From: Thermoflexales bacterium
Lineage (GTDB): Bacteria; Chloroflexota; Anaerolineae; B4-G1; DUEL01
Assembly: GCA_014360895.1 (NCBI GenBank)
Contig: JACIWQ010000017.1
Location: 3,262 to 39,951, forward strand
DNA length: 36,690 nucleotides
Reading direction: 5' to 3'
Part shown: in pieces, positions 16,171 through 23,274 of the stretch
Numbering within the stretch: position 1 is the stretch's first letter
Layout of the letters: the number at the start of each line of letters is the position of its first letter
Translations under genes and position numbers: made by a program
Notes under the pieces: generated by a model
What the model was told of the DNA's origin: nothing
Database searches by the model: none
What the model saw: only the letters and a program-made list of their open reading frames with translations

Positions 16171-16663
16171 CGGAGTAGGTCCAGAAGCGGTTAACGAAAA
16201 AGTTCCAGAAAAGTACCACGCCGGTGGCGACTGCCTTTGCCAGGTTGTACCCCAGTTTGTAGAGCATTTCCGGGGTCAGGTTGAGGGCCATAGGACGGGC
16301 GACCGTTCCCACCAGCGATACGCAGGGGTAGCGCAGGAGGAGCAGGATGCCCGTGTTGATGCCCCAACCGGCGATGTTCACAACGAAGAACTGGAGCAAT
16401 TGGGTACGGATGGGCTTGGAGCGGGAATCGGGGTACGTCCAGTAGCGGTTCCAGGTGAAGTTGCTCAGGACCGCTGCCGTAAAGGAGCAGGTATTGGCCA
16501 GGACGATGGGCAGGCCGACCACCACGTGGAGGAGGTAGAGAGTGCCGAAGTCCACCACCGCGCCGATGGTGCCGACGACGGAGAACTTCAGGAAGCGAAC
16601 CACCTCCTTCCGATTCGTCTGCAGGAAGAGGCGGGTGCGGGTGACGATGGCCGCTGGGGACAT
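16160..16663 (-). CDS. GtrA-like membrane protein
   Basis: 167 aa. Four membrane helices are visible at about 24-42, 46-64, 86-106 and 136-154. Motifs KFSVVGTIGAVVDFGTLYLL and FTWNRYWTY, with a second copy NFFVNRFWTY at the end, are typical of the GtrA/DPMS-TM family. These proteins help flip or bind lipid-linked sugars during cell-surface glycosylation. The frame is open far upstream, but ATG 16663 comes 2 bp after the mtnP stop and begins the recognisable domain, so the upstream part is antisense-like noise. No glycosyltransferase is adjacent; a GT-C enzyme occurs at 31986. Confidence 0.85.
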   Translation of the reverse strand: MSPAAIVTRTRLFLQTNRKEVVRFLKFSVVGTIGAVVDFGTLYLLHVVVGLPIVLANTCSFTAAVLSNFTWNRYWTYPDSRSKPIRTQLLQFFVVNIAGWGINTGILLLLRYPCVSLVGTVARPMALNLTPEMLYKLGYNLAKAVATGVVLFWNFFVNRFWTYSDVS

Positions 16664-16665
16664 GC

Positions 16666-17538
16666 TCACTTCAGGTACTTCCCCACAATGGGAGCCAGGT
16701 CCCGCTTGAGGCTTTCGGGGACCAGGTCGGGCTGGGTGATAAGTGCGGTGGCGAGGGTGGAGCTGCACTCGCAGGTCCGTTCGGCGGCGGCCAGGCGCGG
16801 GACCAGAATGCGGATGGCCTGCTGGGCCAATTGGGCGTTGGCGGCCAGCGTCGCCAGCAACATCTCCACGTTCACCGGCTCCTCCGTCTCGTGCCAGACG
16901 TCGTAGTCGGTGATGTGGGCCATGACCGCGTAGCACATCTCCGCCTCCCGGGCCAGGAAGACCTCCGGGCTGGTAGTCATGCCGATGATGTCCATCCCCC
17001 AGGCGCGGTAGGTGAAACTTTCCCCTTTGGTGGAGAACCGGGGCCCCTCAATGGTGATGAACCGTCCGCCCCGATGGACTTTGCCGCCGGCCGCCTCCAC
17101 CGCGTCGGCCAACATGGCCGAGAGGCGCGGGCAGAAGGGGTCGGCGACGCCGATGTGGGCCACCAGTCCGTTCCCAAAGAAGGTGTAGGCCCGCTTTTTG
17201 GTAAAATCAAACACCTGGTCGGGGATGACGATTTCGCCGGGATGGAGGTGCTCCCGCAGGGAGCCGCAGGCGGAAATGGAGATGACCTGCTCCACTCCCA
17301 GCGTCTTAAGGGCATAGATGTTGGCCCGGTAGTTGACCTCGGTGGGCATGATGCGGTGGCCCCGCCCGTGGCGGGCCAGAAACGCCACCCGCACCCCCTC
17401 CACGCTCCCGATGACGATGACGTCCGACGGGTCGCCGAAGGGGGTAGAGATGCGGCGCTCCTCCACATCGCTCAGCCCCTCCATCTGGTAGAGGCCGGAG
17501 CCGCCAATGACGCCGATGCGAACGGGAATATCCACCAT
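16666..17538 (-). CDS. mtnP: S-methyl-5'-thioadenosine phosphorylase
   Basis: 290 aa purine nucleoside phosphorylase-family enzyme that splits methylthioadenosine into adenine and methylthioribose-1-phosphate (methionine salvage). Motifs: IGGSGLYQMEG at 11-21, FLARHGRGHRIMPTEVNYRAN (phosphate and substrate region), SACGSL, IEGPRFSTKGES and MTTSPEVFLAREAEMCYA. All match MtnP rather than plain PNP. Length is typical. GGAGC-type ribosome binding site near the ATG and a clear promoter upstream. It is followed within 2 bp by the GtrA-like gene, an odd pairing that suggests the downstream genes simply share its promoter. Confidence 0.93.
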   Translation of the reverse strand: MVDIPVRIGVIGGSGLYQMEGLSDVEERRISTPFGDPSDVIVIGSVEGVRVAFLARHGRGHRIMPTEVNYRANIYALKTLGVEQVISISACGSLREHLHPGEIVIPDQVFDFTKKRAYTFFGNGLVAHIGVADPFCPRLSAMLADAVEAAGGKVHRGGRFITIEGPRFSTKGESFTYRAWGMDIIGMTTSPEVFLAREAEMCYAVMAHITDYDVWHETEEPVNVEMLLATLAANAQLAQQAIRILVPRLAAAERTCECSSTLATALITQPDLVPESLKRDLAPIVGKYLK

Positions 17539-17599
17539 AGTGCTTGCTCCTTTGCTGGATCAGGTAGATGATGGCCGATTCGGGGAATCCGTTGGCGAT

Positions 17600-17628
17600 A
17601 TTCTACCCGATAAGACTTGCCCCGTCAA
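17600..17628 (-). promoter_or_regulatory. Sigma-70-type promoter for mtnP
   Basis: Minus strand: TTGACG (17623-17628), 17 bp, TAGAAT (17600-17605). It begins just after the terminator hairpin of the upstream M23 gene, giving a clean transcription-unit boundary. Confidence 0.75.
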
Positions 17629-17633
17629 GAAGA

Positions 17634-17676
17634 AAGAGGGGGTCAGGGGCCACAGAATCGCCCCCAACCCCCTCTT
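17634..17676 (-). terminator. Intrinsic terminator after the LysM/M23 gene
   Basis: Arms 17634-17650 and 17660-17676 pair over about 16 bp (AAGAGGGGGT-type outer stem, GCCCC inner stem) with a 9-nt loop. On the minus strand the stem is followed by TTTCTTCTT, an adequate U-rich tail. Confidence 0.8.
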
Positions 17677-17692
17677 CCTCCCCCGCAACTCC

Positions 17693-18829
17693 CTACGGGA
17701 GGTACGCGCGCGGATTTTGGGGGACACCTAGGTAGCGAATCTCAAAGTGGAGATGCGGGCCGGTGGACCAACCGGTGTTGCCCGTGGCGCCGATGACCTG
17801 GCCCCGTTCCACCTTCTGCCCGGCCATGACGTAGAAGTTGCTCAGGTGAGCGTAGTAGGTGGCGAAACCGTTGGCGTGGTCAATCACGATCAAATAACCG
17901 TAGCCAATGTCGGTCCATCCGGCGAAACTGACGAAGCCGCCATCGGCGGCGTGCACCGCCGTACCGACCGGGACGCCGATGTCTATCGCCCGATGGCCGT
18001 ACCAGTACCCCTGAGTGATATACCCCAACACCGGCCACTGGAACAGCCCGGTTCCCCGTGCCCCCTCCGGGATGGGGCCGGTGTAACTGGTCACCACCTT
18101 CGGCACCCAGGGCTTCTCGCCGCCGGGGATGATCAGTTTCATCCCCGGCTCAATGGCGAAATCGGGCGGCTGGAGGGAGTTGTACGGGCAGGAAGTGATG
18201 GCCTCCACTTCCACCTTGTACTTTTTGGCTATGGACTCCAGCGTCTCGTTCTCTTTGACGGTGTGGTAAACCCCATCTACCGGCAGAATGATCAGTTCCT
18301 GCCCGACCCGCAGCAGGTCCGGGGCGTCCTCCACAGCGGGGTTGGCCCACATAATGGTGGTGGGTTGCAGGTCAAACTGGGCCGCGATGGCCTGGACGGT
18401 ATCCCCGACCTGGACGGTGTAGGTAATGATGCCCAGGCGCGGGCGCTTGGGAATCTCAGTGTGGGGGTCGGCCCGCAGCGCGATGGGAGCCCATGGGTTT
18501 GGTTTGACGGCATGGCCATTGCGGGCCGTGATCTCTGCCAGTGCGGACTGAGTGGCGCGGATGTTGTTTTGGAAGGCGAAAAGGTCAGCTGCAGAGGTGA
18601 GCGAGCGGGCCGCCCAGACGGGGATGCGGATAGTGCTCAGCAAGAGGGCCAGACACGCGGCGATCACCAGCGCAATATGCGCCGATGTACGGCTCAGCAA
18701 CGGCCAGAAAGCTCGCCGGTCGCTGCTCCACTGCCACCAAGAGACCGCCAGACGGGCCAGTTGGCGAGGCAGCACCTCATCCCGCCAGTGGATGACGGAG
18801 TTCACCCCGCCCTTTTTCCGCGATTTCAC
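17693..18829 (-). CDS. LysM-M23 peptidoglycan-type metallopeptidase
   Basis: 378 aa from the preferred GTG 18829 (GGGAG eight bases upstream); GTG 18805 is an alternative. The open frame extends to 19051 but crosses a promoter and a perfect hairpin, so that part is not used. Membrane helix at about 53-73, then two LysM domains at about 136-182 (YTVQVGDTVQAIAAQF) and 187-235 (HTVKENETLESIAKKY). The M23 domain at 274-378 has zinc ligands His279 and Asp283 (HRAIDIG) and HLH at 359-361, plus His328 (YYAHLS). All are present, so it should be active, unlike degenerate NlpD/EnvC types. Probably anchored outside the membrane, cutting or binding peptidoglycan-like polymer. Confidence 0.88.
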   Translation of the reverse strand: MKSRKKGGVNSVIHWRDEVLPRQLARLAVSWWQWSSDRRAFWPLLSRTSAHIALVIAACLALLLSTIRIPVWAARSLTSAADLFAFQNNIRATQSALAEITARNGHAVKPNPWAPIALRADPHTEIPKRPRLGIITYTVQVGDTVQAIAAQFDLQPTTIMWANPAVEDAPDLLRVGQELIILPVDGVYHTVKENETLESIAKKYKVEVEAITSCPYNSLQPPDFAIEPGMKLIIPGGEKPWVPKVVTSYTGPIPEGARGTGLFQWPVLGYITQGYWYGHRAIDIGVPVGTAVHAADGGFVSFAGWTDIGYGYLIVIDHANGFATYYAHLSNFYVMAGQKVERGQVIGATGNTGWSTGPHLHFEIRYLGVPQNPRAYLP

Positions 18830-18927
18830 GGGAACGTCTCCCTCAGGAACGTCCCTTTCGGTTTCCCCAAGCGTTACCAAAGTCAACTCCGTTTTCAGCG
18901 TTCCTCGGGGAACGGAAAACCACGTAG

Positions 18928-18956
18928 ATTGTAGCACAACTCTAGAGAAAGCGCAA
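18928..18956 (-). promoter_or_regulatory. Sigma-70-type promoter for the LysM/M23 gene
   Basis: Minus strand: TTGCGC (18951-18956), 17 bp, TACAAT (18928-18933). Predicted start near 18921, which places the GTG at 18829 about 90 nt downstream and rules out the upstream in-frame ATG codons. Confidence 0.65.
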
Positions 18957-18984
18957 CTCAGCGCGTTCTTTCCTGCCCGCGAGG

Positions 18985-19017
18985 TCATTGCTTCGCCGCC
19001 CGCAGGGCGGCGAAGCA
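18985..19017. repeat. Perfect 15-bp inverted repeat upstream of the LysM/M23 promoter
   Basis: ATTGCTTCGCCGCCC (18985-18999), loop GCA, then its exact reverse complement (19003-19017). It sits between the zinc-phospholipase gene stop (19110) and the M23 promoter. It could end transcription from the former, though no T-run follows, or be another dispersed palindrome. Confidence 0.75.
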
Positions 19018-19109
19018 ATCTTCCAAACCACGTTTTGAAGTTTGCCCCCACAGTCGGTTATTGGCTTGGTGGGGGAATCACCTGAAAAAAGGGGCGGAAT
19101 CTGGCAGCG

Positions 19110-19877
19110 TTATTGCTCTGAAGAGTGCACTATCTTCCGGAGATAATCGCCGATCAATTGGGCGCTGTGGGATAAAACCATATCCCGGTAGGATTGGAGA
19201 CGGTCCGGAGGGACATGCCGGAAAATCCAAGCCATCCGCTCCGGCGAATGGGCCGCCATCTCCACCATCTCCGCCGGAACCCCCATCCGCTCTGCGAAGA
19301 CCTCCGCGGTACGGATGCGGTGCCCCGGTTGTAACTGCTCCACCAGAGTATCCCGCCACGCCCGAAGGTCCTCATCCCGAATAAAGGGAAGCCATCCCCG
19401 AGGCTCTGCCGTCGCCAGCGCCGCTGCTTCGCGGCCATCCAGGCGGGCCTGGTCCTGCTCGTCCAACCAGGTACGCAGGACGTTATGAAGGAACAATCGC
19501 TCCTCCCAGGTGCCCCATCCGGCGTTGGGACCGAAGAAGGGGTGGAAGACCTCCTTCCACCACAACTCATCGGCCAGCAGATGGGCCAGATAACCGGATA
19601 GAAAGGCCGCGTGGGCCGGTTCCAGGCGCTCTGCGCGAGCCAGCGCCGGGTAGGTATCCAGGAGGGTTTGGGAGGCGGGTACTGCTGTGCGGGGCGGGAG
19701 GGTGTAGAAGTGGGTCTCTTCCCGTCGCTGCCCGCTGACCGTCTGCACGTCCGGGGCTGTGTGGCCCAGCAGGAAGGGGCCGTACTGCGCCATCAATAGC
19801 CGTCGCGCGGGCGCGGCCAGCACTCCCCGCTCCAGAACCTCGCGGGCCATCACCAGATGATTAATCGGCGTCGGCAT
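19110..19877 (-). CDS. Zinc-dependent phospholipase C-like protein
   Basis: 255 aa. Resembles the bacterial S1/P1-nuclease and zinc phospholipase C-like family (PF00882). Motifs are MPTPINHLVMA at the start, FLLGHTAPDVQ, ETHFYTLPPR and AFLSGYLAHLLADELWW. The His/Asp residues in these are candidate metal ligands. There is no signal peptide, so a cytoplasmic location seems likely and true phospholipase activity is uncertain. ATG 19877 is preferred over an in-frame start at 19922 because a good -10 box (TACAAT) lies only 9 bp upstream of it, meaning the message is probably leaderless. Divergent from the FIST gene. Confidence 0.75.
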   Translation of the reverse strand: MPTPINHLVMAREVLERGVLAAPARRLLMAQYGPFLLGHTAPDVQTVSGQRREETHFYTLPPRTAVPASQTLLDTYPALARAERLEPAHAAFLSGYLAHLLADELWWKEVFHPFFGPNAGWGTWEERLFLHNVLRTWLDEQDQARLDGREAAALATAEPRGWLPFIRDEDLRAWRDTLVEQLQPGHRIRTAEVFAERMGVPAEMVEMAAHSPERMAWIFRHVPPDRLQSYRDMVLSHSAQLIGDYLRKIVHSSEQ

Positions 19878-19886
19878 GGGACAACT

Positions 19887-19914
19887 ATTGTACACGAAAC
19901 AAGGGATATGTAAA
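19887..19914 (-). promoter_or_regulatory. Promoter giving a near-leaderless message for the zinc phospholipase-like gene
   Basis: Minus strand: TTTACA (19909-19914), 16 bp, TACAAT (19887-19892). The ATG begins at 19877, nine bases past the -10 box, so transcription would start 1-4 nt before the start codon. No ribosome binding site is visible. Confidence 0.6.
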
Positions 19915-19921
19915 GGTGACA

Positions 19922-19937
19922 AAGGTGACTGTCATCT
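19922..19937. repeat. Partial copy of the 2197-2229 palindrome
   Basis: Sixteen bases match the right arm of the palindrome at 2214-2229 with one mismatch (position 19935). A shorter AAAGGTGAC copy precedes it at 19912-19920. The left arm is missing. Confidence 0.6.
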
Positions 19938-19967
19938 GACCGGCTTTCCTAACAGCTGGTTGAGGTG

Positions 19968-20163
19968 TATAATGTACGGTAGTCTCGCCGCCTTGCGGCG
20001 GCCCCCCGTTGCCGCAAAACCTGTTCTCCCGCTTCTCCGGGTGGGGACCGAACCGTTGCGCTCCCTTTTCCTCACTTCCGTCCCGCGCTCGCCGGACGGA
20101 GAAGAAAGGGGGAACAGGGATTGCAGTGATGTATCGTTTTCCCCCAGCGTAAGGAGGTGTGCG
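19968..20163 (+). promoter_or_regulatory. Promoter and structured leader of the FIST gene
   Basis: TATAAT at 19968-19973 is a perfect -10; the -35 (TTTCCT, 19945-19950) is weak. The predicted leader of about 185 nt holds a GCCGCC-TTGC-GGCGGC hairpin (19987-20002) and a longer imperfect stem-loop (20063-20110, with TCCGTCC/GGACGGA at the top). It ends in AAGGAGGTG before the ATG at 20164. I do not recognise a known riboswitch class. It may equally be a repeat element. Confidence 0.5.
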
Positions 20164-21321
20164 ATGGCTGTGCGAGCAGGAGTCGGTTGGAGCCTGGCCA
20201 AAGATGCCCAGGCAGCAGCAGACGAGATGGTGAAGATGGCGATGGAGGGGTTAGGGGGCGAACCCCCGGGACTGGCCCTTCTCTTCGCCACGGTGGATAT
20301 GGACCTGCCCGTTCTGGTGCGGCGGGTGGCACGCCGACTGGGGAGGGTACCCCTATTCGGCAGCAGTTCCTTCACCGGCATCCTGACCACCGCCGGTTTT
20401 CAATCCGGCCCGAACGGGGCGGCCGGGCTGATGCTGATCTCAGGGGTACGGGCGGGTGTCTCCCGCTGTTTCCTCGGCAAGAACCCCGCCCGGGCCGGGG
20501 CGCTGGCCGCAGGCCTGGCCATCCGGGAAGCGGCACAGGGAGGGGCGCCGACCCTCTTCCTGGTCACGTCTCCGCCGGGCAGCGAAGAGGCGGTGGTGGC
20601 CGGTATCAGCCGCAAGTACCCGGGTGTCCCCATCGTGGGGGGCAGCCCCGCCGACAACACGATTGAGGGGAAATGGCAGGTGTTTGCCGACGGCTGGGTC
20701 CTGCCCCAAAGCGCCGTTGTGGCGGCCGTCTATGCTCCCGGCCCGGTCGGGCGCGCCTTTGGCAGCGGTTACCGTCCCACCCGGATTCGGGCACGCGCGG
20801 GCGCCGCAGGACGCCTGCTGAAGACGCTGGATGGCAACCCGGCGCTGGATGTCTACGCCGAGTGGACCGGGAAAGAGCGGGAAGCCCTGATTGGCGACTG
20901 GAAACTGCTGGGGGAGTGTCTGCTGGCCCCTCTGGCGACCCCGGTGCAGGACGCCTATCTCATCAAGCACCTGGCGGTGGGGAACGAAGACGGCACCATC
21001 GGCGCCTTCGCGGAGTTCGCCGACGGCGAGGACGTCGTCCTGATGGAGGCGACGACGGACGAAATCATCTCGGCGGCCGGCGAGGTGGTCCGCCAGGCGG
21101 CACAGGGGGTCCGGGACATCCGCGCCGTCTTTCTGGTCCACTGCGCCGGGCGGCGCGTCGCGCTGGGGGACCGCATCGGAGAAGTGGTGGGCGCGGTCAA
21201 GTCGGTGGTCGGCGACGCTCCCTTCCTGGGTTTCTGCTCCTTCGGCGAGCAGGGGATGCTGGTCCCCGGCGTCAACCTGCACGGCAACCTGATGCTCTCC
21301 GCACTGGTGCTGGGAGCGTGA
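20164..21321 (+). CDS. FIST domain sensory protein
   Basis: 385 aa. FIST (F-box and intracellular signal transduction) proteins have an N-terminal FIST_N and a C-terminal FIST_C domain and are thought to sense small ligands such as amino acids. Visible cues are LFGSSSFTGILTTAGF, PIVGGSPADN and FADGWVLPQSAVVAAVY in FIST_N, and HLAVGNEDGTIGAFAEFADG followed by VGDAPFLGFCSFGEQG in FIST_C. The ATG at 20164 has a strong AAGGAGGTG site; upstream in-frame codons are leader. A small unknown gene follows after 6 bp. No kinase or cyclase is adjacent, so its output is unknown. Confidence 0.85.
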   Translation: MAVRAGVGWSLAKDAQAAADEMVKMAMEGLGGEPPGLALLFATVDMDLPVLVRRVARRLGRVPLFGSSSFTGILTTAGFQSGPNGAAGLMLISGVRAGVSRCFLGKNPARAGALAAGLAIREAAQGGAPTLFLVTSPPGSEEAVVAGISRKYPGVPIVGGSPADNTIEGKWQVFADGWVLPQSAVVAAVYAPGPVGRAFGSGYRPTRIRARAGAAGRLLKTLDGNPALDVYAEWTGKEREALIGDWKLLGECLLAPLATPVQDAYLIKHLAVGNEDGTIGAFAEFADGEDVVLMEATTDEIISAAGEVVRQAAQGVRDIRAVFLVHCAGRRVALGDRIGEVVGAVKSVVGDAPFLGFCSFGEQGMLVPGVNLHGNLMLSALVLGA

Positions 21322-21327
21322 GGAAAG

Positions 21328-21717
21328 ATGATGAGTTCCGGAGAAATGCAGACGTCATCGGAGACCGGATCCACTCGCCCCCCGTCGCCGATGGAGTTCG
21401 GCTCCATGCCCCTGGACCCGGTCTACGGGTGGGGCATCGTCTTTGAGCCGGTGGAGACGCTGATCAACGAGACGGCGGCCTATATTGAGCAACTGGCCCG
21501 CGAGGTCTACGAACGGGGAGCTGAGTTCAGCGACGAGGAACTGCAGGAGCGGTTCTTCTCCTTCTGGGACCGTCTGGTGGCCGAGGGGAAGTTACAGCGG
21601 CTCCCCGACCGTCCGCCGGAGTTCGGGAAGGCGATTCTGGGCCCCCGCCGCTGGCTGCGGGCCCAGCGCATCCGCATCCGGCGGCTGGTGGAGTACTGGC
21701 GCTCCGGCGGGCCGTAG
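21328..21717 (+). CDS. Small protein of unknown function, downstream of FIST
   Basis: 129 aa, unrecognised. The N-terminal 20 residues are Ser/Thr/Pro-rich and low complexity. The rest is rich in Glu and Arg and probably helical (about 45-75 and 105-125), with many basic residues at the C-terminus (RRWLRAQRIRIRRLVEYW). No membrane segment or Cys motif is present. It begins 6 bp after the FIST stop, so it is almost surely co-transcribed with it and may be its partner. The GC-rich hairpin at 21738-21770 follows. Confidence 0.6.
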   Translation: MMSSGEMQTSSETGSTRPPSPMEFGSMPLDPVYGWGIVFEPVETLINETAAYIEQLAREVYERGAEFSDEELQERFFSFWDRLVAEGKLQRLPDRPPEFGKAILGPRRWLRAQRIRIRRLVEYWRSGGP

Positions 21718-21737
21718 CGGCGGGGCCGGCCCCATAG

Positions 21738-21770
21738 CTGCGGCGGCGGCCCTTCGGGCCGCCGCCGCAG
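21738..21770. terminator. GC-rich bidirectional hairpin between convergent genes
   Basis: Perfect 15-bp stem (21738-21752 with 21756-21770) closed by a TTC loop. It lies between the plus-strand unknown gene (stop 21717) and the minus-strand peroxiredoxin-like gene (stop 21797). There is no T-run on either side, so termination strength is uncertain. Confidence 0.65.
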
Positions 21771-21796
21771 AGGCGGACCCTCGCCGGCACCCGCTC

Positions 21797-22261
21797 TCAG
21801 CCCAACTCGTCCAGCAGGGCCAGTAACTCCTCGTTGGGCGGGATGTCGCTCATGGAGTGTCCGTAGTGAATCCAGCGGACCACTCCCTCCCGGTCCACAA
21901 TGGCCTGGGCGGGCATCCGCCCCAGTTTGAAGAGGTTAACCTCCTGCCCGTACAACTTGAGCACGACGTGCTCCGGGTCCGGTAGCCCCACAAAGGGCAA
22001 CTGTTCCTCCTCCCAGTAGCGGGCAAAGGCCTCCGGCCCTTCCGGCCCGACGACGAGGATTTCGGCCCCGCGTCGCACGAACTCCTCATAGTCCTGGCGC
22101 AACTGCGCCATGTGCCGGCGGCAGAAGGGTCACATAAAGCTCCGGTTGAAGACCAGGACGACGTGTTTCTGCCCCCGATAGTCGGAAAGGCGCACCGTCC
22201 GCCCCCGGAAATCCTCCAGGGCGAAATCGGGCGCCGGAGTATGGACAGCCACCCTCGCCAT
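21797..22261 (-). CDS. Peroxiredoxin-like (AhpC/TSA) protein, probable selenoprotein with UGA at codon 44
   Basis: 154 aa if the in-frame UGA at 22130-22132 is read as selenocysteine. Thioredoxin-fold redoxin: MARVAVHTPAPDFALEDF at the N-terminus, strand VVLVFNRSFM, then U-P-F-C (Sec44, Cys47) and RRHMAQLRQDYEEF. A cis-Pro loop is visible in MPAQAIVDREG. The redox site of relatives is CPFC, so UGA replaces the first Cys exactly, and homology continues in the same frame on both sides. A perfect 6-bp stem with AGUU loop lies 20-35 nt after the UGA. It likely reduces peroxides or disulfides in the cytoplasm. Start has an AGGGGGA site. It is third in an operon with UPF0173 and alpha/beta hydrolase genes. 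Confidence 0.85.
22095..22110 (-). promoter_or_regulatory. Candidate bacterial SECIS stem-loop
   Basis: In the mRNA, UGGCGC-AGUU-GCGCCA forms a perfect 6-bp stem with G at the second loop position. The loop lies 26-29 nt after the UGA, inside the spacing described for bacterial SECIS elements, and the element is within the coding sequence. An overlapping alternative stem (CUG-CGCC with GGCG-CAG) is also possible. Confidence 0.6.
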
Positions 22262-22274
22262 ATTCTTCCCCCTC

Positions 22275-23243
22275 TCATCGTATCCCGACCAGGAATGCCT
22301 CCACCGCCTCCAGGAACGGCCCGGGGCACTCTTCCTGCGGGACGTGCCCGCATTCGGGAATGACCGCCAGTTGGGCCCCGGGGATTTCCCCCGCCAGACG
22401 GACACTCTGTTCGGTGGGGACAATGCGGTCATCGTCGCCGGTGACGACCAGGACGGGCACCCGGATTTCTCCCAGCCGCTTCTCCAGTCCCAGGGGATGG
22501 CTGGCGCGGGTGACCTCCCAGAGGGCCCGGTCCCAGTTCTCGGCCCGCAGCGGTCTGGCGTACCCCTCCCAGATTTCCGGCGTCAGTTTCGTCGGGTCGT
22601 GCCAGGCGGAACGGCCGAAGTCCACACCCCAATCCCGGATGGAGCGGGCCAGGAGCGGCCCCAGGTGGCGCATCTGAGGGGTGTTCAGGAACGGACGCAC
22701 CCAGCCGGGCGTTCTTCCGCCCACGTAGACCGCCGGGGCCACCAGCACCAGTGCTTCCACCCGCTCCGGATAGGTCAGCGCGGTCAGCAACGCCGTTGTC
22801 CCGCCGGCGGAGTTGCCCACCAGGACGGCCCGCTCTATCCCCAGCGCGTCCATCAGCCCCACCGTCAGGTCGGCCTGAGCTTCGGGGCTGTAGGGGCTGC
22901 GCCCCGTCCACTCGCCGGGCATTGGCCGCTCTGTCAGGCCGAAGCCGGGCCGGTCAAAGGCGACGACGGTCCCCCACTCCGACATCGGCCCGATGACCTC
23001 CCGCCAGGAAAAGGTACTGGCGGCGAAGCCATGCAGAAGCACCAGGGCCGGACGCCCCGAACCGGCGGTTTTGTAGTGGACGGTGAGGCCGTTGACCTCA
23101 ATGAACCGGCTATCCGGGTCGGCCAGTTGCTCCGGCGGGACCGTCCCTTCCAGCGGAGGCACCGGCACCAGGAAGGGACCGACCAGCAGGAGGAACAGGA
23201 GCACTCCCAGAGCGATCAGCAGTCCGCGAAGCCAGGGTTTCAA
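22275..23243 (-). CDS. Alpha/beta hydrolase with N-terminal membrane anchor
   Basis: 322 aa. N-terminal hydrophobic helix (about 5-26, WLRGLLIALGVLLFLLLVG) likely anchors it outside the membrane or in it. The hydrolase core has oxyanion motif LLHGFAAS, nucleophile elbow VGNSAGG (catalytic Ser), acid TGDDDRIVP and base CGHVPQEE, so the triad is complete. Substrate is not evident from sequence; esterase, lipase or haloperoxidase-like C-C bond enzymes are all possible. The start is most likely TTG 23243 with GGGAG eight bases upstream, since no ATG or GTG fits. The gene sits 31 bp after UPF0173 and 13 bp before the selenoprotein gene. Confidence 0.83.
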   Translation of the reverse strand: MKPWLRGLLIALGVLLFLLLVGPFLVPVPPLEGTVPPEQLADPDSRFIEVNGLTVHYKTAGSGRPALVLLHGFAASTFSWREVIGPMSEWGTVVAFDRPGFGLTERPMPGEWTGRSPYSPEAQADLTVGLMDALGIERAVLVGNSAGGTTALLTALTYPERVEALVLVAPAVYVGGRTPGWVRPFLNTPQMRHLGPLLARSIRDWGVDFGRSAWHDPTKLTPEIWEGYARPLRAENWDRALWEVTRASHPLGLEKRLGEIRVPVLVVTGDDDRIVPTEQSVRLAGEIPGAQLAVIPECGHVPQEECPGPFLEAVEAFLVGIR

Positions 23244-23274
23244 TTCTATGTCTCCCGGGGAGCACCCCCGGCCT

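Noticed and set aside
18830-19051. N-terminal extension of the LysM/M23 protein
   Set aside because: The open frame crosses a promoter (18928-18956) and a perfect hairpin (18985-19017), and the extra residues look like non-coding DNA.
22111-22261. Redoxin gene as a simple nonsense-mutated pseudogene
   Set aside because: A single UGA exactly at the active-site Cys, an intact frame on both sides, a good start and a downstream stem argue for recoding. A sequencing error cannot be excluded.
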